64,000 nucleotides of DNA from Spirochaetota bacterium. GTDB taxonomy: Bacteria > Spirochaetota > Spirochaetia > Treponematales > Treponemataceae. The DNA is taken from NCBI GenBank assembly GCA_023443865.1, contig JAEZST010000011.1, positions 372,001-436,000 of the forward strand, given 5' to 3'. The translations under genes were made by a program, and so were the position numbers. Shown piece by piece: positions 1-9,125 of this stretch; the first letter of the stretch is position 1, and each line of letters starts with the position of its first letter. Under the pieces are notes generated by a model, which saw nothing but the letters and a program-made list of their open reading frames with translations, was not told where the DNA came from and searched no databases.

Positions 1-1
1 G

Positions 2-3000
2 GCCCTGGACGCCTATTCAGGGCTTCGCGCGGAGCTCTACCAAGGACGGACCGACAAGCCCGTCACCCTCATGGATATGGCCGTAATCGGCGCCAAAGCC
101 CTTAAAAAGAGGGGCCTTCTCGACGACCTGGAGGAATCCGCCGAAATCAACGCCTGCTCGATCTTCATCGACGTAAACGTGCGGGACGATGGGGGAAACA
201 CGGTCGGGACCGAGCCCTGGCTCCTGATGTTCAAGAACGAAACCCACAACCACCCTACCGAGATCGAGCCCTTCGGCGGCGCGGCGACCTGTATCGGCGG
301 GGCCATCCGCGATCCCCTTTCCGGGCGGGCCTGGGTGTACCAGGCGCTCCGCGTTACCGGCGCCGCGGACCCCACCGCGCCCATCGAGGAGACCATCCCC
401 GGGAAGCTCCCCCAGATTAAGCTTACCCGCGAGGCCGCCGCGGGCTTTTCGGCCTACGGCAACCAGATCGGCCTGACCACCGGCCAGGTCGTCGAATACT
501 ACGACCCGGGCTTCCTCGCCAAGCGCATGGAGCTCGGGGCGGTAATCGCCGCCGCGCCGGCGAAATCGGTGGTCCGCGAGGAACCCGAGGCGGGCGACGT
601 CGTCATTATGGTCGGCGGCGGCACCGGCCGCGACGGTATCGGCGGGGCCACGGGCTCTTCCAAGGTCCATACGGTGGAATCGGTTTCCACCGCCGGCGCG
701 GAAGTGCAAAAGGGCAACGCCGTGGAGGAGCGCAAGATTCAGCGACTCTTCCGGAACGCGGAAACCACCCGCCTCATCCGCCGCTGCAACGATTTCGGCG
801 CCGGCGGCGTCGCCGTCGCGGTGGGAGAGCTCGCCCCCGGACTCGATATCGACCTGGACGCGGTGCCGAAAAAGTACGAAGGACTCAACGGAACGGAACT
901 CGCGATATCGGAATCGCAGGAGCGCATGGCGGTGGTCGTGCGCAAGCGCGATATCGACGCGTTCGTGAAGGCGGCCGGGGCGGAAAACCTCAACGCCGCG
1001 GTCATCGCGAAGGTAACCGCCGAGCCCCGCCTGGTCATGCGCTGGAGGGGGGCAAAAATCGTGGATATCGACCGGGCCTTCCTCGATACCGCGGGAGCCA
1101 GCCGATCGGCCAAGGCAAAGATCTCCCTCCCCGACCCCGCGGGCTGGGCGTGGGACGCCGCGGCGGATCAGCCCCATAAAACGGGCGTAGGGAATTCGGC
1201 CCCGAACGCCTCCGAAACCGGCGTCGCCGACCGGCTCCGCGCCACCCTTTCGTCGCTCCCCGTGGCTTCCCGCCGCGGCCTCACGGAACGGTTTGACGGT
1301 TCCATCGGCGCGGCCTCCGTCCTTTTCCCCATGGGCGGCGCCTGGCAGTCCACGCCGGAATGCGGCATGGCGGCCAGAATCCCCGTCGGGCCCGGCAAGG
1401 AAACCTCCACGGTAAGCCTCATGTCCATGGGCTACGACCCCAAGGCGGCGAAGTGGAGCCCCTTTCACGGCGCCCAATTCGCCGTGCTTGAGTCCCTCGC
1501 GAAAATCCTCGCCCTGGGCGGCGACCCGGCCACGGCGCGGCTCACCTTTCAGGAATATTTCGAACGTACCGCCGACGCGGAAGCTTGGGGCAAACCGGCC
1601 GCGGCCCTGCTCGGCGCGCTCCAGGCCCAGCTCGCCTCCGGTTGCGCCGCCATCGGCGGCAAGGACAGCATGTCGGGAACCTTTCACGACCTGAAAGTGC
1701 CCCCCACCCTGGTATCCTTCGCCGTTGCCGTCGCGGAAGACGCGGCGGTACGCGGCGGCTCCCTTTCCGCCCCCGGAAACACCCTGGTACTCGTCCATAC
1801 GCCCTACCTCGCGGACTCTACGCCCGACTGGGACGCGTTCCGCGCGAACGCCCAAACCGTTCTCGCGCTCGGGAAATCGGGCGCGGTGAAGGCGGCCTAC
1901 CCCGTCGGTCCCGGCGGAATCGCGGCAACGCTCGCCCTTATGGCCTTCGGGAACCGGATAGGCGCGTCCATCGACCCCGAAGCCCTGGACCGGGCGCCCC
2001 TGCCCCCCGTTATGGGAGACGAAGACGGCGCGGCCCTGTTCGCGCCGCGCTACGGCTCCTTGATCCTTGAGCTGGAAGGAACCCCCGACAAGGCGTTCCG
2101 CTCGGTTCGGGCCACGGATACCTGCGTCGTCCTCGGCATGACCGCCGCGAAACGGGAACTCGCCTTCGGGTTCGAGTCGGCCCCCCTCGACTCCCTCCAG
2201 CTTGCCTGGGAAAAGCCCCTCGCCCGCGTCTTCCCGCCGGTTTCGGGAGCGCTTCCCGCGGGAGAGGTTCCGGATTGGGCGAAAAAGGCATACGTTTCCG
2301 GCGAAAAGGCCCCGCGCGCGAAGCAAAAAGCCGGCGCCAAGCCCCTGGTGGTTCTCCCCGTCTTCCCCGGCACCAATTGCGAGTACGACATGGCGAGGGC
2401 TTTCCGCATCGCCGGCGCCGATACGCGCATGGTCGTAATCCGCAACGGCAACCCCGAAGCGCTTTCCGAATCGCTCAAGGAACTCCGCGAGGCAATAGAC
2501 GCGGCCCAAATACTCGCCTTTTCGGGCGGTTTCTCCGCCGGCGACGAGCCGGACGGGTCGGCAAAGTTCATCGTGAACGTCATACGGGAGAATCGAATCG
2601 CCGACGGCGTCATGGAACTGGCGGATACGCGCAAGGGCCTCGTACTCGGCATATGCAACGGGTTCCAGGCCCTTATCAAGGCGGGCCTCGTGCCGTACGG
2701 CCGCATCGTGCCCCCCTCGGCCGATTTGCCGACCCTCACCTACAACGCCGTCGGTCGCCACGTATCGCGCTTCGTGCGTACCCGCATGGCCTCCGACCTT
2801 TCTCCCTGGGCGGCGGGACCGGGACTGGAACCGGGTAAAATTCACCAAATTCCCGTTTCCCACGGCGAAGGTTGTGTTATAATCGGTGAATCCCTCGCCC
2901 GGGAAGTCTTTGCCGACGGACGGGTTTTCGCCCAGTACGTCGACGCGGCGGGAATTCCCGTCTTGACCGAACCGGACAATCCCAACGGTTCCCAATACGC

Positions 3001-3160
3001 GATCGAAGCGCTCACGGATCCCACCGGGCGGATCCTCGGCAAGATGGGCCACAGCGAACGGCCTATCGATACGGCGGGACGATCGGGTAAACTGTACGCG
3101 AACATACCGGGCGAAACGAGCCAAAACCTCTTCGCCGCCGGAGTCGGATATTTTAGCTAA
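2..3160 (+). CDS. purL: Phosphoribosylformylglycinamidine synthase, single-chain type (5' end outside window)
   Basis: FGAM synthase converts FGAR, glutamine and ATP to FGAM in cytoplasmic de novo purine synthesis. The frame is open from the left edge, so the N-terminus is missing; about 1052 residues are visible. Seen in order: the synthetase signature KNETHNHPTEIEPFGGAAT, a glycine-rich GGGTGRDGIGGATGSS loop, a second synthetase half, and from about nt 2340 a class I glutaminase domain (PVFPGTNCEYDMARAF). The glutaminase nucleophile is the Cys of GICNGFQ (codon at 2654), and GHSERPID lies near the end. PurL and PurQ are therefore fused in one chain, as in the clostridial-type enzyme. No terminator is visible before the next gene. 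The family call is secure. Confidence 0.96.
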   Translation, partial: ALDAYSGLRAELYQGRTDKPVTLMDMAVIGAKALKKRGLLDDLEESAEINACSIFIDVNVRDDGGNTVGTEPWLLMFKNETHNHPTEIEPFGGAATCIGGAIRDPLSGRAWVYQALRVTGAADPTAPIEETIPGKLPQIKLTREAAAGFSAYGNQIGLTTGQVVEYYDPGFLAKRMELGAVIAAAPAKSVVREEPEAGDVVIMVGGGTGRDGIGGATGSSKVHTVESVSTAGAEVQKGNAVEERKIQRLFRNAETTRLIRRCNDFGAGGVAVAVGELAPGLDIDLDAVPKKYEGLNGTELAISESQERMAVVVRKRDIDAFVKAAGAENLNAAVIAKVTAEPRLVMRWRGAKIVDIDRAFLDTAGASRSAKAKISLPDPAGWAWDAAADQPHKTGVGNSAPNASETGVADRLRATLSSLPVASRRGLTERFDGSIGAASVLFPMGGAWQSTPECGMAARIPVGPGKETSTVSLMSMGYDPKAAKWSPFHGAQFAVLESLAKILALGGDPATARLTFQEYFERTADAEAWGKPAAALLGALQAQLASGCAAIGGKDSMSGTFHDLKVPPTLVSFAVAVAEDAAVRGGSLSAPGNTLVLVHTPYLADSTPDWDAFRANAQTVLALGKSGAVKAAYPVGPGGIAATLALMAFGNRIGASIDPEALDRAPLPPVMGDEDGAALFAPRYGSLILELEGTPDKAFRSVRATDTCVVLGMTAAKRELAFGFESAPLDSLQLAWEKPLARVFPPVSGALPAGEVPDWAKKAYVSGEKAPRAKQKAGAKPLVVLPVFPGTNCEYDMARAFRIAGADTRMVVIRNGNPEALSESLKELREAIDAAQILAFSGGFSAGDEPDGSAKFIVNVIRENRIADGVMELADTRKGLVLGICNGFQALIKAGLVPYGRIVPPSADLPTLTYNAVGRHVSRFVRTRMASDLSPWAAGPGLEPGKIHQIPVSHGEGCVIIGESLAREVFADGRVFAQYVDAAGIPVLTEPDNPNGSQYAIEALTDPTGRILGKMGHSERPIDTAGRSGKLYANIPGETSQNLFAAGVGYFS

Positions 3161-3220
3161 TTACGACCGTAAGTGGGAACGAGACCAGCGGCGTACTTTT
3201 GTAAGGAGAAGAGAATCGAG

Positions 3221-4159
3221 ATGAAAAAGAAAATTGCGGCCTTTTCCGCCGCGCTCATCATGCTGCTTTCGGGCTGCGCCAAGGCCCAGACCGCGTGGAT
3301 TACCGATTACGACGCCGCGAAGGAAACCGCGACCAAGCAGAAAAAAGGCATTATGGTCGTGTTCACGGGTTCCGACTGGAACGATCCGAGCAAGACGCTC
3401 ATCACGTCCGTATTCACCGACGAGTTCTTCGCCAAGGGCACCAAGGACTTCGTGATGTGCAATATCGACATCGTGCAGGACGAAAAGCTCATGAGCGCCG
3501 ACCAGGCCGAGAAAAACTACAAAGTGGCCTCCGACTTCGGCGTGCAGGCCCTTCCCTACCTGGTGCTGCTCACGAGCGAGGGCGACATGTACGGTTCCGC
3601 CGCGATCGGCGAGGACGTGAATACCCTCGAGGCCTTTTATGCCTACCTGGACACCTACAAGGACGCGAAAACCCAGCTGGTGGACCTGAAAAAGAAGATC
3701 GCCTCGTCCAAGGGAATAGAGCGCGCCAAGAACATCGACATCTTCATCGAGTCCATGGACGCGTCTCGCCGGCCGTCCTACTCGGCCATGATCCGCGAGG
3801 TTCCCGACCTTGATCCGGACAACGCCGAGGGCCTTCGGGAGAAGTACCTTTTACAGGTGGCCTATCTCGACGCGGTAGACCTGTATCAGCAGCAAAAGTT
3901 GGTGGAAGCCGGCGACTGCTTCCTCACCCTGGCCGACTCCGGATCGCTGAACGCCTCCCGTACCCAGGAAGCCTACTACATGGGCGCGTACATGAACGCC
4001 ATGTCCGGTTCCACCGATAACGATAAGGTTATCGCCTGGCTCGAGAAGGCCATCGCGGCCGATCCCGAGAACGCCGGCGCGGAACAGATCAAGGCGACCA
4101 TAGAGCAGATCAAGTCCCAGGCGGTCACGGTCCCCGCCGACGGCGCCGCGGCCCAATAA
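3221..4159 (+). CDS. Thioredoxin-fold lipoprotein lacking the CxxC motif
   Basis: 312 residues. The ATG at 3221 is preceded by AAGGAG; an in-frame upstream start at 3173 lacks a good site. A type II signal peptide with lipobox LLSGC predicts a lipid-anchored periplasmic protein. The N-terminal half resembles the thioredoxin-7/DUF255-like fold (MVVFTGSDWNDPSKTL), with a cis-Pro region in VQALPYLVLL. Family members usually have WCxxC where this one has WNDPS, so both redox cysteines are gone and disulfide chemistry is unlikely. The C-terminal half is helical and TPR-like, with tandem helices ending in AIAADPENAGAEQ. A strong terminator follows. Role unknown; it may bind or scaffold another protein. 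Confidence 0.75.
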   Translation: MKKKIAAFSAALIMLLSGCAKAQTAWITDYDAAKETATKQKKGIMVVFTGSDWNDPSKTLITSVFTDEFFAKGTKDFVMCNIDIVQDEKLMSADQAEKNYKVASDFGVQALPYLVLLTSEGDMYGSAAIGEDVNTLEAFYAYLDTYKDAKTQLVDLKKKIASSKGIERAKNIDIFIESMDASRRPSYSAMIREVPDLDPDNAEGLREKYLLQVAYLDAVDLYQQQKLVEAGDCFLTLADSGSLNASRTQEAYYMGAYMNAMSGSTDNDKVIAWLEKAIAADPENAGAEQIKATIEQIKSQAVTVPADGAAAQ

Positions 4160-4175
4160 GCCGTAAGCCGCGAAC

Positions 4176-4214
4176 GGCCCGCTGTCGGTTCAACCGGCAG
4201 CGGGCCTTTTTTTT
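4176..4214 (+). terminator. Rho-independent terminator after the lipoprotein gene
   Basis: Stem GGCCCGCTG / CAGCGGGCC, extended inward by tcgg/ccgg around a short loop, followed by eight T residues (4207-4214). Confidence 0.9.
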
Positions 4215-4232
4215 CCCGGTCCCGACGGGCGC

Positions 4233-4262
4233 TTGACCGGCAACCCGTCGGGGCTGTATTTT
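4233..4262 (+). promoter_or_regulatory. Sigma70-like promoter for the CNNM/CorC pair
   Basis: TTGACC (4233-4238), 18-nt spacer, TATTTT (4257-4262). The -10 ends 11 nt before the ATG at 4274, so the leader would be only about 4 nt. No Shine-Dalgarno is present. It sits directly behind the preceding terminator. Confidence 0.6.
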
Positions 4263-4273
4263 TTCCGTAATAC

Positions 4274-5560
4274 ATGGACAATCCCTCGCCCCTTCTCTAC
4301 ATCCTGGCGCTCGTCGCCCTCCTCGCCTGCTCAATGTTTTTTTCCGCGGCCGAATCGGCCTTTCTCTCGGCGAGCCGCCTCCACCTGCGCTACCTGAGCG
4401 AAAAGAAACACCCGGCCGCCCGAAGGGTAATGGGTATCCTCCGGCATCGCGACGTGTTCCTGAACGCGATATTGGTCGGCAACAACGTGGTGAATATCGC
4501 GGCCTCGGCGCTCATTACCGCCCTGGCGCTCAGGTTTTTCGGCGACGCGGGCGTCGCCCTGGCCACCGCCTTCGCGACGGTCGTAATCCTGCTTTTCGGG
4601 GAAATCCTGCCGAAATCGGTCGCCCTCCACTGGCCCGAAAAGCTCGCGCTGAAAATGTCCCTGCCGGTCAGGATCCTGATCGTCCTTTCCGTTCCCGTTG
4701 TTTTCCTTTTCACGTTGCTCACCCGGGCGTTGGGCAGGGCCCTGGGCGGGGGCGACTCCGCCTCGGGCCAGGCCGTCACCGAAGACGACCTGAAAACCCT
4801 TATCGACGTCGGCGAGGAAGAAGGGGTTATCGAAAGCGGCAAGCGCAGCATGCTCAACCGCATCCTCGAATACACCGACCTGACCGCGCGCGAGATCATG
4901 ACCCCCAGAACCGGGATCGTGGCGGTGGACGAGCGGGCGACCAAGGGGGAAATTCTCGCCCTGCACGCGCGGGAGCGGTATTCGCGCTACCCCGTATACC
5001 GGGGCAATATCGACTCCATCGTCGGCATACTGCGCATCCGCGACGTTATCCTCGGGGAAAGCGGGACGGACGCTTCGGGATCCGGCGAGCCCACGGCCCG
5101 CGACCTGGCCGTCAAGCCCGTCTTCGCCTTCGAATCCCAGACGCTCGCCTCCCTGCAGGCCCTGCTTCGCGAGGAAAACCGGAACCTCGCGGTGGTCCTT
5201 GACGAATACGGCGGGACCGCCGGCATTATCACCACCGAGGACTTGGCCGAGGAAATTTTCGGTTCCATACGAGACGAGTTCGACGAGGAAGAAAGCGCGG
5301 CCTCGCCGGTAAACGGGGCCATTGACGGCGCCACGGTTCCCGGAAGCGAGCGGCTCTCCGTTCTGGGCGAATCGCTCGGCATCGCGCTCGAGTCCCGGCT
5401 TTACGAAACCGTCGCGGGCTTTATCATGGAAAAAACGGGCGACATTCCCGCGGTGGGAATGTCGGTGGTGGAGTCCGGATGGATGTTCACCGTGGCGGAA
5501 CGCGAGGGGAACAAGATCGCGGCGGTTCGCCTTGACCGCCTCTCCGGGGGCGCGTCATGA
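4274..5560 (+). CDS. CNNM/CorC (HlyC-type) transporter-associated membrane protein, copy 1
   Basis: 428 residues. Domain order: N-terminal DUF21/CNNM membrane region with about four helices (one over residues 7-27, others to about 155), a paired CBS module around 205-325 (REIMTPRTGIVAVDE, VVLDEYGGTAGIITTEDLAEEIFG), and a C-terminal CorC_HlyC domain (ETVAGFIMEKTGDIP). Families of this architecture are implicated in Mg2+/Co2+ export; several are mislabelled hemolysins. No Shine-Dalgarno precedes the start, in keeping with a very short leader. The stop overlaps the start of the next gene by ATGA, so the two paralogues are translationally coupled and may form a heteromer. Confidence 0.88.
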   Translation: MDNPSPLLYILALVALLACSMFFSAAESAFLSASRLHLRYLSEKKHPAARRVMGILRHRDVFLNAILVGNNVVNIAASALITALALRFFGDAGVALATAFATVVILLFGEILPKSVALHWPEKLALKMSLPVRILIVLSVPVVFLFTLLTRALGRALGGGDSASGQAVTEDDLKTLIDVGEEEGVIESGKRSMLNRILEYTDLTAREIMTPRTGIVAVDERATKGEILALHARERYSRYPVYRGNIDSIVGILRIRDVILGESGTDASGSGEPTARDLAVKPVFAFESQTLASLQALLREENRNLAVVLDEYGGTAGIITTEDLAEEIFGSIRDEFDEEESAASPVNGAIDGATVPGSERLSVLGESLGIALESRLYETVAGFIMEKTGDIPAVGMSVVESGWMFTVAEREGNKIAAVRLDRLSGGAS

Positions 5561-6813
5561 GCAGCCTGGCGCTCACGATCGCGACGATAGCGGCGCTGAC
5601 CCTTCTTTCGGCCTTCTTTTCGGCCTCCGAAACCGCGCTCACGTCCATTTCCCGGCTTACGCTCAAGCGGCTCAAGAAAAGCGGGAAACCCTCGGACCGG
5701 AGGCTCGTTCGGCTGCTGTCGGAACGCTCCCGGGTAATCACCACGATACTCATCGGCAACAATCTCGTGAATATCTGGTCGGCCAGCGTGGCGACGGCCT
5801 TCGCCATAGAACGCTTCGGGCCCGACGGCGTGGCAATCGCCACCGCGGTCATGACCATAGTGCTTCTCGTTTTCGCCGAGATCACGCCCAAGAACGTGGC
5901 AAGCCGTTTTCCGCTCTTCCTTGCCCGCTCCTTCGCGCCGGCGGTCGTTTTCTTTCAGCGCGCGTTCACGCCCGCCACGCTGGTCTTCTCCGCCATCAAT
6001 ACCGCCTTCATTCGTTTCCTTAATCGCCTTTCCCCCGATTCCGCCCATCGGCTCACCGAGGAAGAGATCAGGGCCATGGTCGATCTGGGACAGCGGGACG
6101 GCGCCCTCGAGGATAGGGAACACGGACTGATGCAGCGCGCGTTCGACTTCGGCGCCCTGCGCGTCAGGGAAATCATGACCCCGCGGACCGCGATCGTCGG
6201 GATTGACGCCGCCGCGGACGAATGCGCCGTCAGGGCGGCCTTCCGTTCCTCGCTGTATTCCCGCATGCCCGTATTCGAGGGCGACACCGACTCCGTCGCG
6301 GGCATTCTCCATTTCAAGGATCTCGCGAACGGCGCGGCGCGGGCGGAAACCACGGCAAAGGCGCTGGCGAGGCCGGCCCTTTTCGTGCCGGAAACGCAAA
6401 CGGTTCCCGCGCTCCTCGCCCAGTTGGACCGCGAGCGCCAGCACATGGCGGTGGCGGTGGACGAACGGGGGAATACCGCGGGTATCGTGACAATCGACGA
6501 CGCCATCGCGGCCATTTTCGGGTCGCTGGGCGCCCGGAGCAAAAACCACGACCCGTCCCGCCTCGTTCAGGTGCTCGCCCCGAACCATTTAAAGATACCG
6601 GGAAACCTGCGACTGGACGATTTCAACGCGCTATTAAAGACGAATCTCGACTCGGAATACTACGAAACCGTCGCGGGCTTCCTTCTGGAGCGCTTCGGGC
6701 ATCTTCCCGTTCCGGGAGAGCGCTGCGTCCTCGCCGGTATGACGCTTACGGTTGAGGAAGTGGCCGAACGGACGGTACGGCGGGTTGACGTGACCCTCTC
6801 CGACGCTTTGTAA
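5557..6813 (+). CDS. CNNM/CorC (HlyC-type) transporter-associated membrane protein, copy 2
   Basis: 418 residues with the same architecture as the preceding gene: CNNM membrane domain (SAFFSASETALTSISRL, LIGNNLVNIW), CBS pair (REIMTPRTAIVGID; VAVDERGNTAGIVTIDDAI) and CorC_HlyC domain (YYETVAGFLLERFGHLPVPGE). The start overlaps the upstream stop by 4 bp. The adjacent paralogues are diverged, so this is not a recent duplication. Likely an integral inner-membrane protein involved in divalent cation homeostasis; substrate unknown. Confidence 0.88.
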   Translation: MSSLALTIATIAALTLLSAFFSASETALTSISRLTLKRLKKSGKPSDRRLVRLLSERSRVITTILIGNNLVNIWSASVATAFAIERFGPDGVAIATAVMTIVLLVFAEITPKNVASRFPLFLARSFAPAVVFFQRAFTPATLVFSAINTAFIRFLNRLSPDSAHRLTEEEIRAMVDLGQRDGALEDREHGLMQRAFDFGALRVREIMTPRTAIVGIDAAADECAVRAAFRSSLYSRMPVFEGDTDSVAGILHFKDLANGAARAETTAKALARPALFVPETQTVPALLAQLDRERQHMAVAVDERGNTAGIVTIDDAIAAIFGSLGARSKNHDPSRLVQVLAPNHLKIPGNLRLDDFNALLKTNLDSEYYETVAGFLLERFGHLPVPGERCVLAGMTLTVEEVAERTVRRVDVTLSDAL

Positions 6814-6890
6814 CCGCCCATCAGCCGCCAATAGCACGCAATAGCGCATATTTCAGGGCGAAAAGTATGTAAATTCCCTTTTTTTTTGAT

Positions 6891-6896
6891 TAAAAT
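6891..6896 (+). promoter_or_regulatory. Candidate -10 box for the chemoreceptor gene
   Basis: TAAAAT ends 6 nt before the ATG at 6903, after a T-rich tract. The best -35 (TGTAAA, 17 nt upstream) is weak and no Shine-Dalgarno is seen. Compatible with a leaderless transcript. Confidence 0.35.
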
Positions 6897-6902
6897 TAAT
6901 GC

Positions 6903-9089
6903 ATGAAACTCAAACAACGACTCGGAATCATCTTCGTGGCCATCGCCATCACCCCATATTTGGCCGGCGTGCTGTACATCCTTACCAGTACCAGTGCCGC
7001 CATGAGGCAAAACGCCGTTGGCTTTCTGTCTGAATACACCGGCCACGTCGGCTCGCAGCAGGGCGCCCTGTTCGCTGAATACGCCGGCATGCTCACCGCC
7101 TTGCGCAATCTGCCGGACTTACGAACGATGGACTGGGCCGCCACGCGGGAATACCTGACGGGATTCGCCAAAGACCATGACCGCATCGGGGCCTTTATCG
7201 TCGCGAACGCGGACGGCTCGTATTGGCGGACCGACGTAAACGGGAATCCCGCGAAAGGATGGAAGGTCACCAACGATGACGAAGACCCCGAATCGCCCGT
7301 GATAACGATACTGGACCGCGATTATTTCAAGTATCTCGTCAGCGACAATGCCGCCGCCGAAAAGCGCACTATCGTGAGCCCGCCGCTCATCTCAAAGGCC
7401 ACCGGAGAGCGGCTCTTCGTAATCGGCGCTACGCTCCTCGATCGCCAAGGCCGCGTACAGGGCATGATCGGCCTGACGATATCGGTAAACGAGCTTCTCG
7501 CCGACATTGACGCCACGATAGCGAGCGTGCCCGATTTCTTCGGGCCTCAGGCGATCGTCTCGATCGTATCCGAGCCGGACACCCTCATCTCGGCGGTCAT
7601 GACGGACGAGCAATCCGGACAGTTTACCGAGATCGCGTTCGCGTCCTCCACGATTTTGAAAACCGACGTGCTACCCGCGCACGTGAATCAGGGGTTGGCG
7701 GCAATCATCGCCGAAAACCGGCCGTACCTTTCGTTCGTCGGCAGGGAAGACCGCCAGTCGTACTATATCGCTGGATTGGAAATTCCCGGTACGGACTTCT
7801 GGTTTACCATAACCGTGCCCGAAAAGAAGCTCTTTGCCTCCCAATGGCAAATCATTAACTCGGTCGTGGTGATTTCCCTACTGACCGCCGCGGCGGTGAT
7901 CGTTCTGTCCCTGATCATCGGCGGAAGCATCGCTAAGCCCCTGCGCAATACAGCCAACACCCTCAAGGACATCGCCGAGGGTTCCGGCGACCTCACGTAT
8001 CGACTCAAGCTGATAGGGAAAGACGAAACCACCGACGTGGGGCATTACTTCAACCGGTTCATCGAGACCCTCCACGGCATGATTTCCAATATTAAGGCCC
8101 AATCGGAGCATATCGACGAGCTGTCGGGCAATCTTTCGGAGCGGGCCGGCTTTATCAAGGGCGACATAGAGACCATAACGGCGAACGTTTCGGACCTCAA
8201 CTTCCAAACGGAGGAACAGGGCGCGAGCGTGACCGAAACCTCTTCCACGATTCACCAGATCGCCAAGAATATCGAGAGCCTGACGAACCAGATCGAGGAT
8301 CAGTCCGCCAGCGTGACCGAGTCGTCCGCGGCCATCCAGCAAATGGTTTCCAACATCAATTCCATCTCGAACAACCTGGAAAAGGCGGGAAGCGGCTTCG
8401 AAAGCCTACTTACCGCCTCGACCAACGGGCGCGAATCCATGCAGAACGTCATTGACCTGGTCAAAAACGTGTCCGACCAATCGGAGCAACTCCTCGAAAC
8501 CAACGAAATAATCGATACCATCGCGAGCCAGACCAATCTCCTGGCCATGAACGCGGCCATCGAGGCGGCCCACGCGGGCGACGCCGGAAAGGGCTTTTCG
8601 GTTGTTTCCGACGAGATACGGAAACTCGCGGAAAGCTCGTCGGAACAGTCAAAACTGATCGAGGGAGAGCTGAAGAAGGTCGTGACCACCATTACCACCA
8701 TCGTGCGGGCCTCGGCCCAGGCCGACGAGGCCTTCGAGGAAGTGAACCGGCAGATTAAACAGGCGAACGGGCTGATCCAGGAAATACGAATGTCCATGAA
8801 GGAGCAAAGCGAGGGAAGCCAGCAGGTACTCGAGGCCCTCGACGAGATCCAAAACATCACGGTGCAGATCAGGGACGGTTCGCTGGAGATGAATCAGGGC
8901 GCGGCGATGATCCTCAAGGAAATGGCGCGGCTGGAAGAGATCTCGCTTAAGGTGCAGCACAGCACGAGGGATATCGCGCGCTCCAGCGACGCGATCGGGC
9001 AATCGATCGAGGACATAATCCAGGTGACCGACAAGAATACCGCGGTTGTCGGGGAACTGAACAACCTCACGGGTCGCTTCAAGCTGTAA
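6903..9089 (+). CDS. Methyl-accepting chemotaxis protein
   Basis: 728 residues. TM1 at about 8-28, a periplasmic Cache-like sensor at about 30-315 (GAFIVANADGSYWRTDVNG, ISKATGERLFVIGATLLD), TM2 at about 319-343, HAMP to about 395, then a long coiled-coil signalling domain. Its hairpin tip IIDTIASQTNLLAMNAAIEA lies near residue 540 and is the conserved CheW/CheA contact. Dicarboxylate, amino acid or sugar ligands are all known for such sensors; none can be assigned here. No other chemotaxis gene is adjacent, so it is an orphan receptor serving a core array encoded elsewhere. No Shine-Dalgarno before the ATG. Confidence 0.93.
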   Translation: MKLKQRLGIIFVAIAITPYLAGVLYILTSTSAAMRQNAVGFLSEYTGHVGSQQGALFAEYAGMLTALRNLPDLRTMDWAATREYLTGFAKDHDRIGAFIVANADGSYWRTDVNGNPAKGWKVTNDDEDPESPVITILDRDYFKYLVSDNAAAEKRTIVSPPLISKATGERLFVIGATLLDRQGRVQGMIGLTISVNELLADIDATIASVPDFFGPQAIVSIVSEPDTLISAVMTDEQSGQFTEIAFASSTILKTDVLPAHVNQGLAAIIAENRPYLSFVGREDRQSYYIAGLEIPGTDFWFTITVPEKKLFASQWQIINSVVVISLLTAAAVIVLSLIIGGSIAKPLRNTANTLKDIAEGSGDLTYRLKLIGKDETTDVGHYFNRFIETLHGMISNIKAQSEHIDELSGNLSERAGFIKGDIETITANVSDLNFQTEEQGASVTETSSTIHQIAKNIESLTNQIEDQSASVTESSAAIQQMVSNINSISNNLEKAGSGFESLLTASTNGRESMQNVIDLVKNVSDQSEQLLETNEIIDTIASQTNLLAMNAAIEAAHAGDAGKGFSVVSDEIRKLAESSSEQSKLIEGELKKVVTTITTIVRASAQADEAFEEVNRQIKQANGLIQEIRMSMKEQSEGSQQVLEALDEIQNITVQIRDGSLEMNQGAAMILKEMARLEEISLKVQHSTRDIARSSDAIGQSIEDIIQVTDKNTAVVGELNNLTGRFKL

Positions 9090-9125
9090 TGAATCCTTGC
9101 TAGGTCCCTATCGAGGATGGGGACC

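Noticed and set aside
17..3124. A 1035-codon open frame antisense to purL
   Set aside because: High-GC third positions keep antisense frames open; composition is Gly/Arg-rich with no domain, and purL is certain on the other strand.
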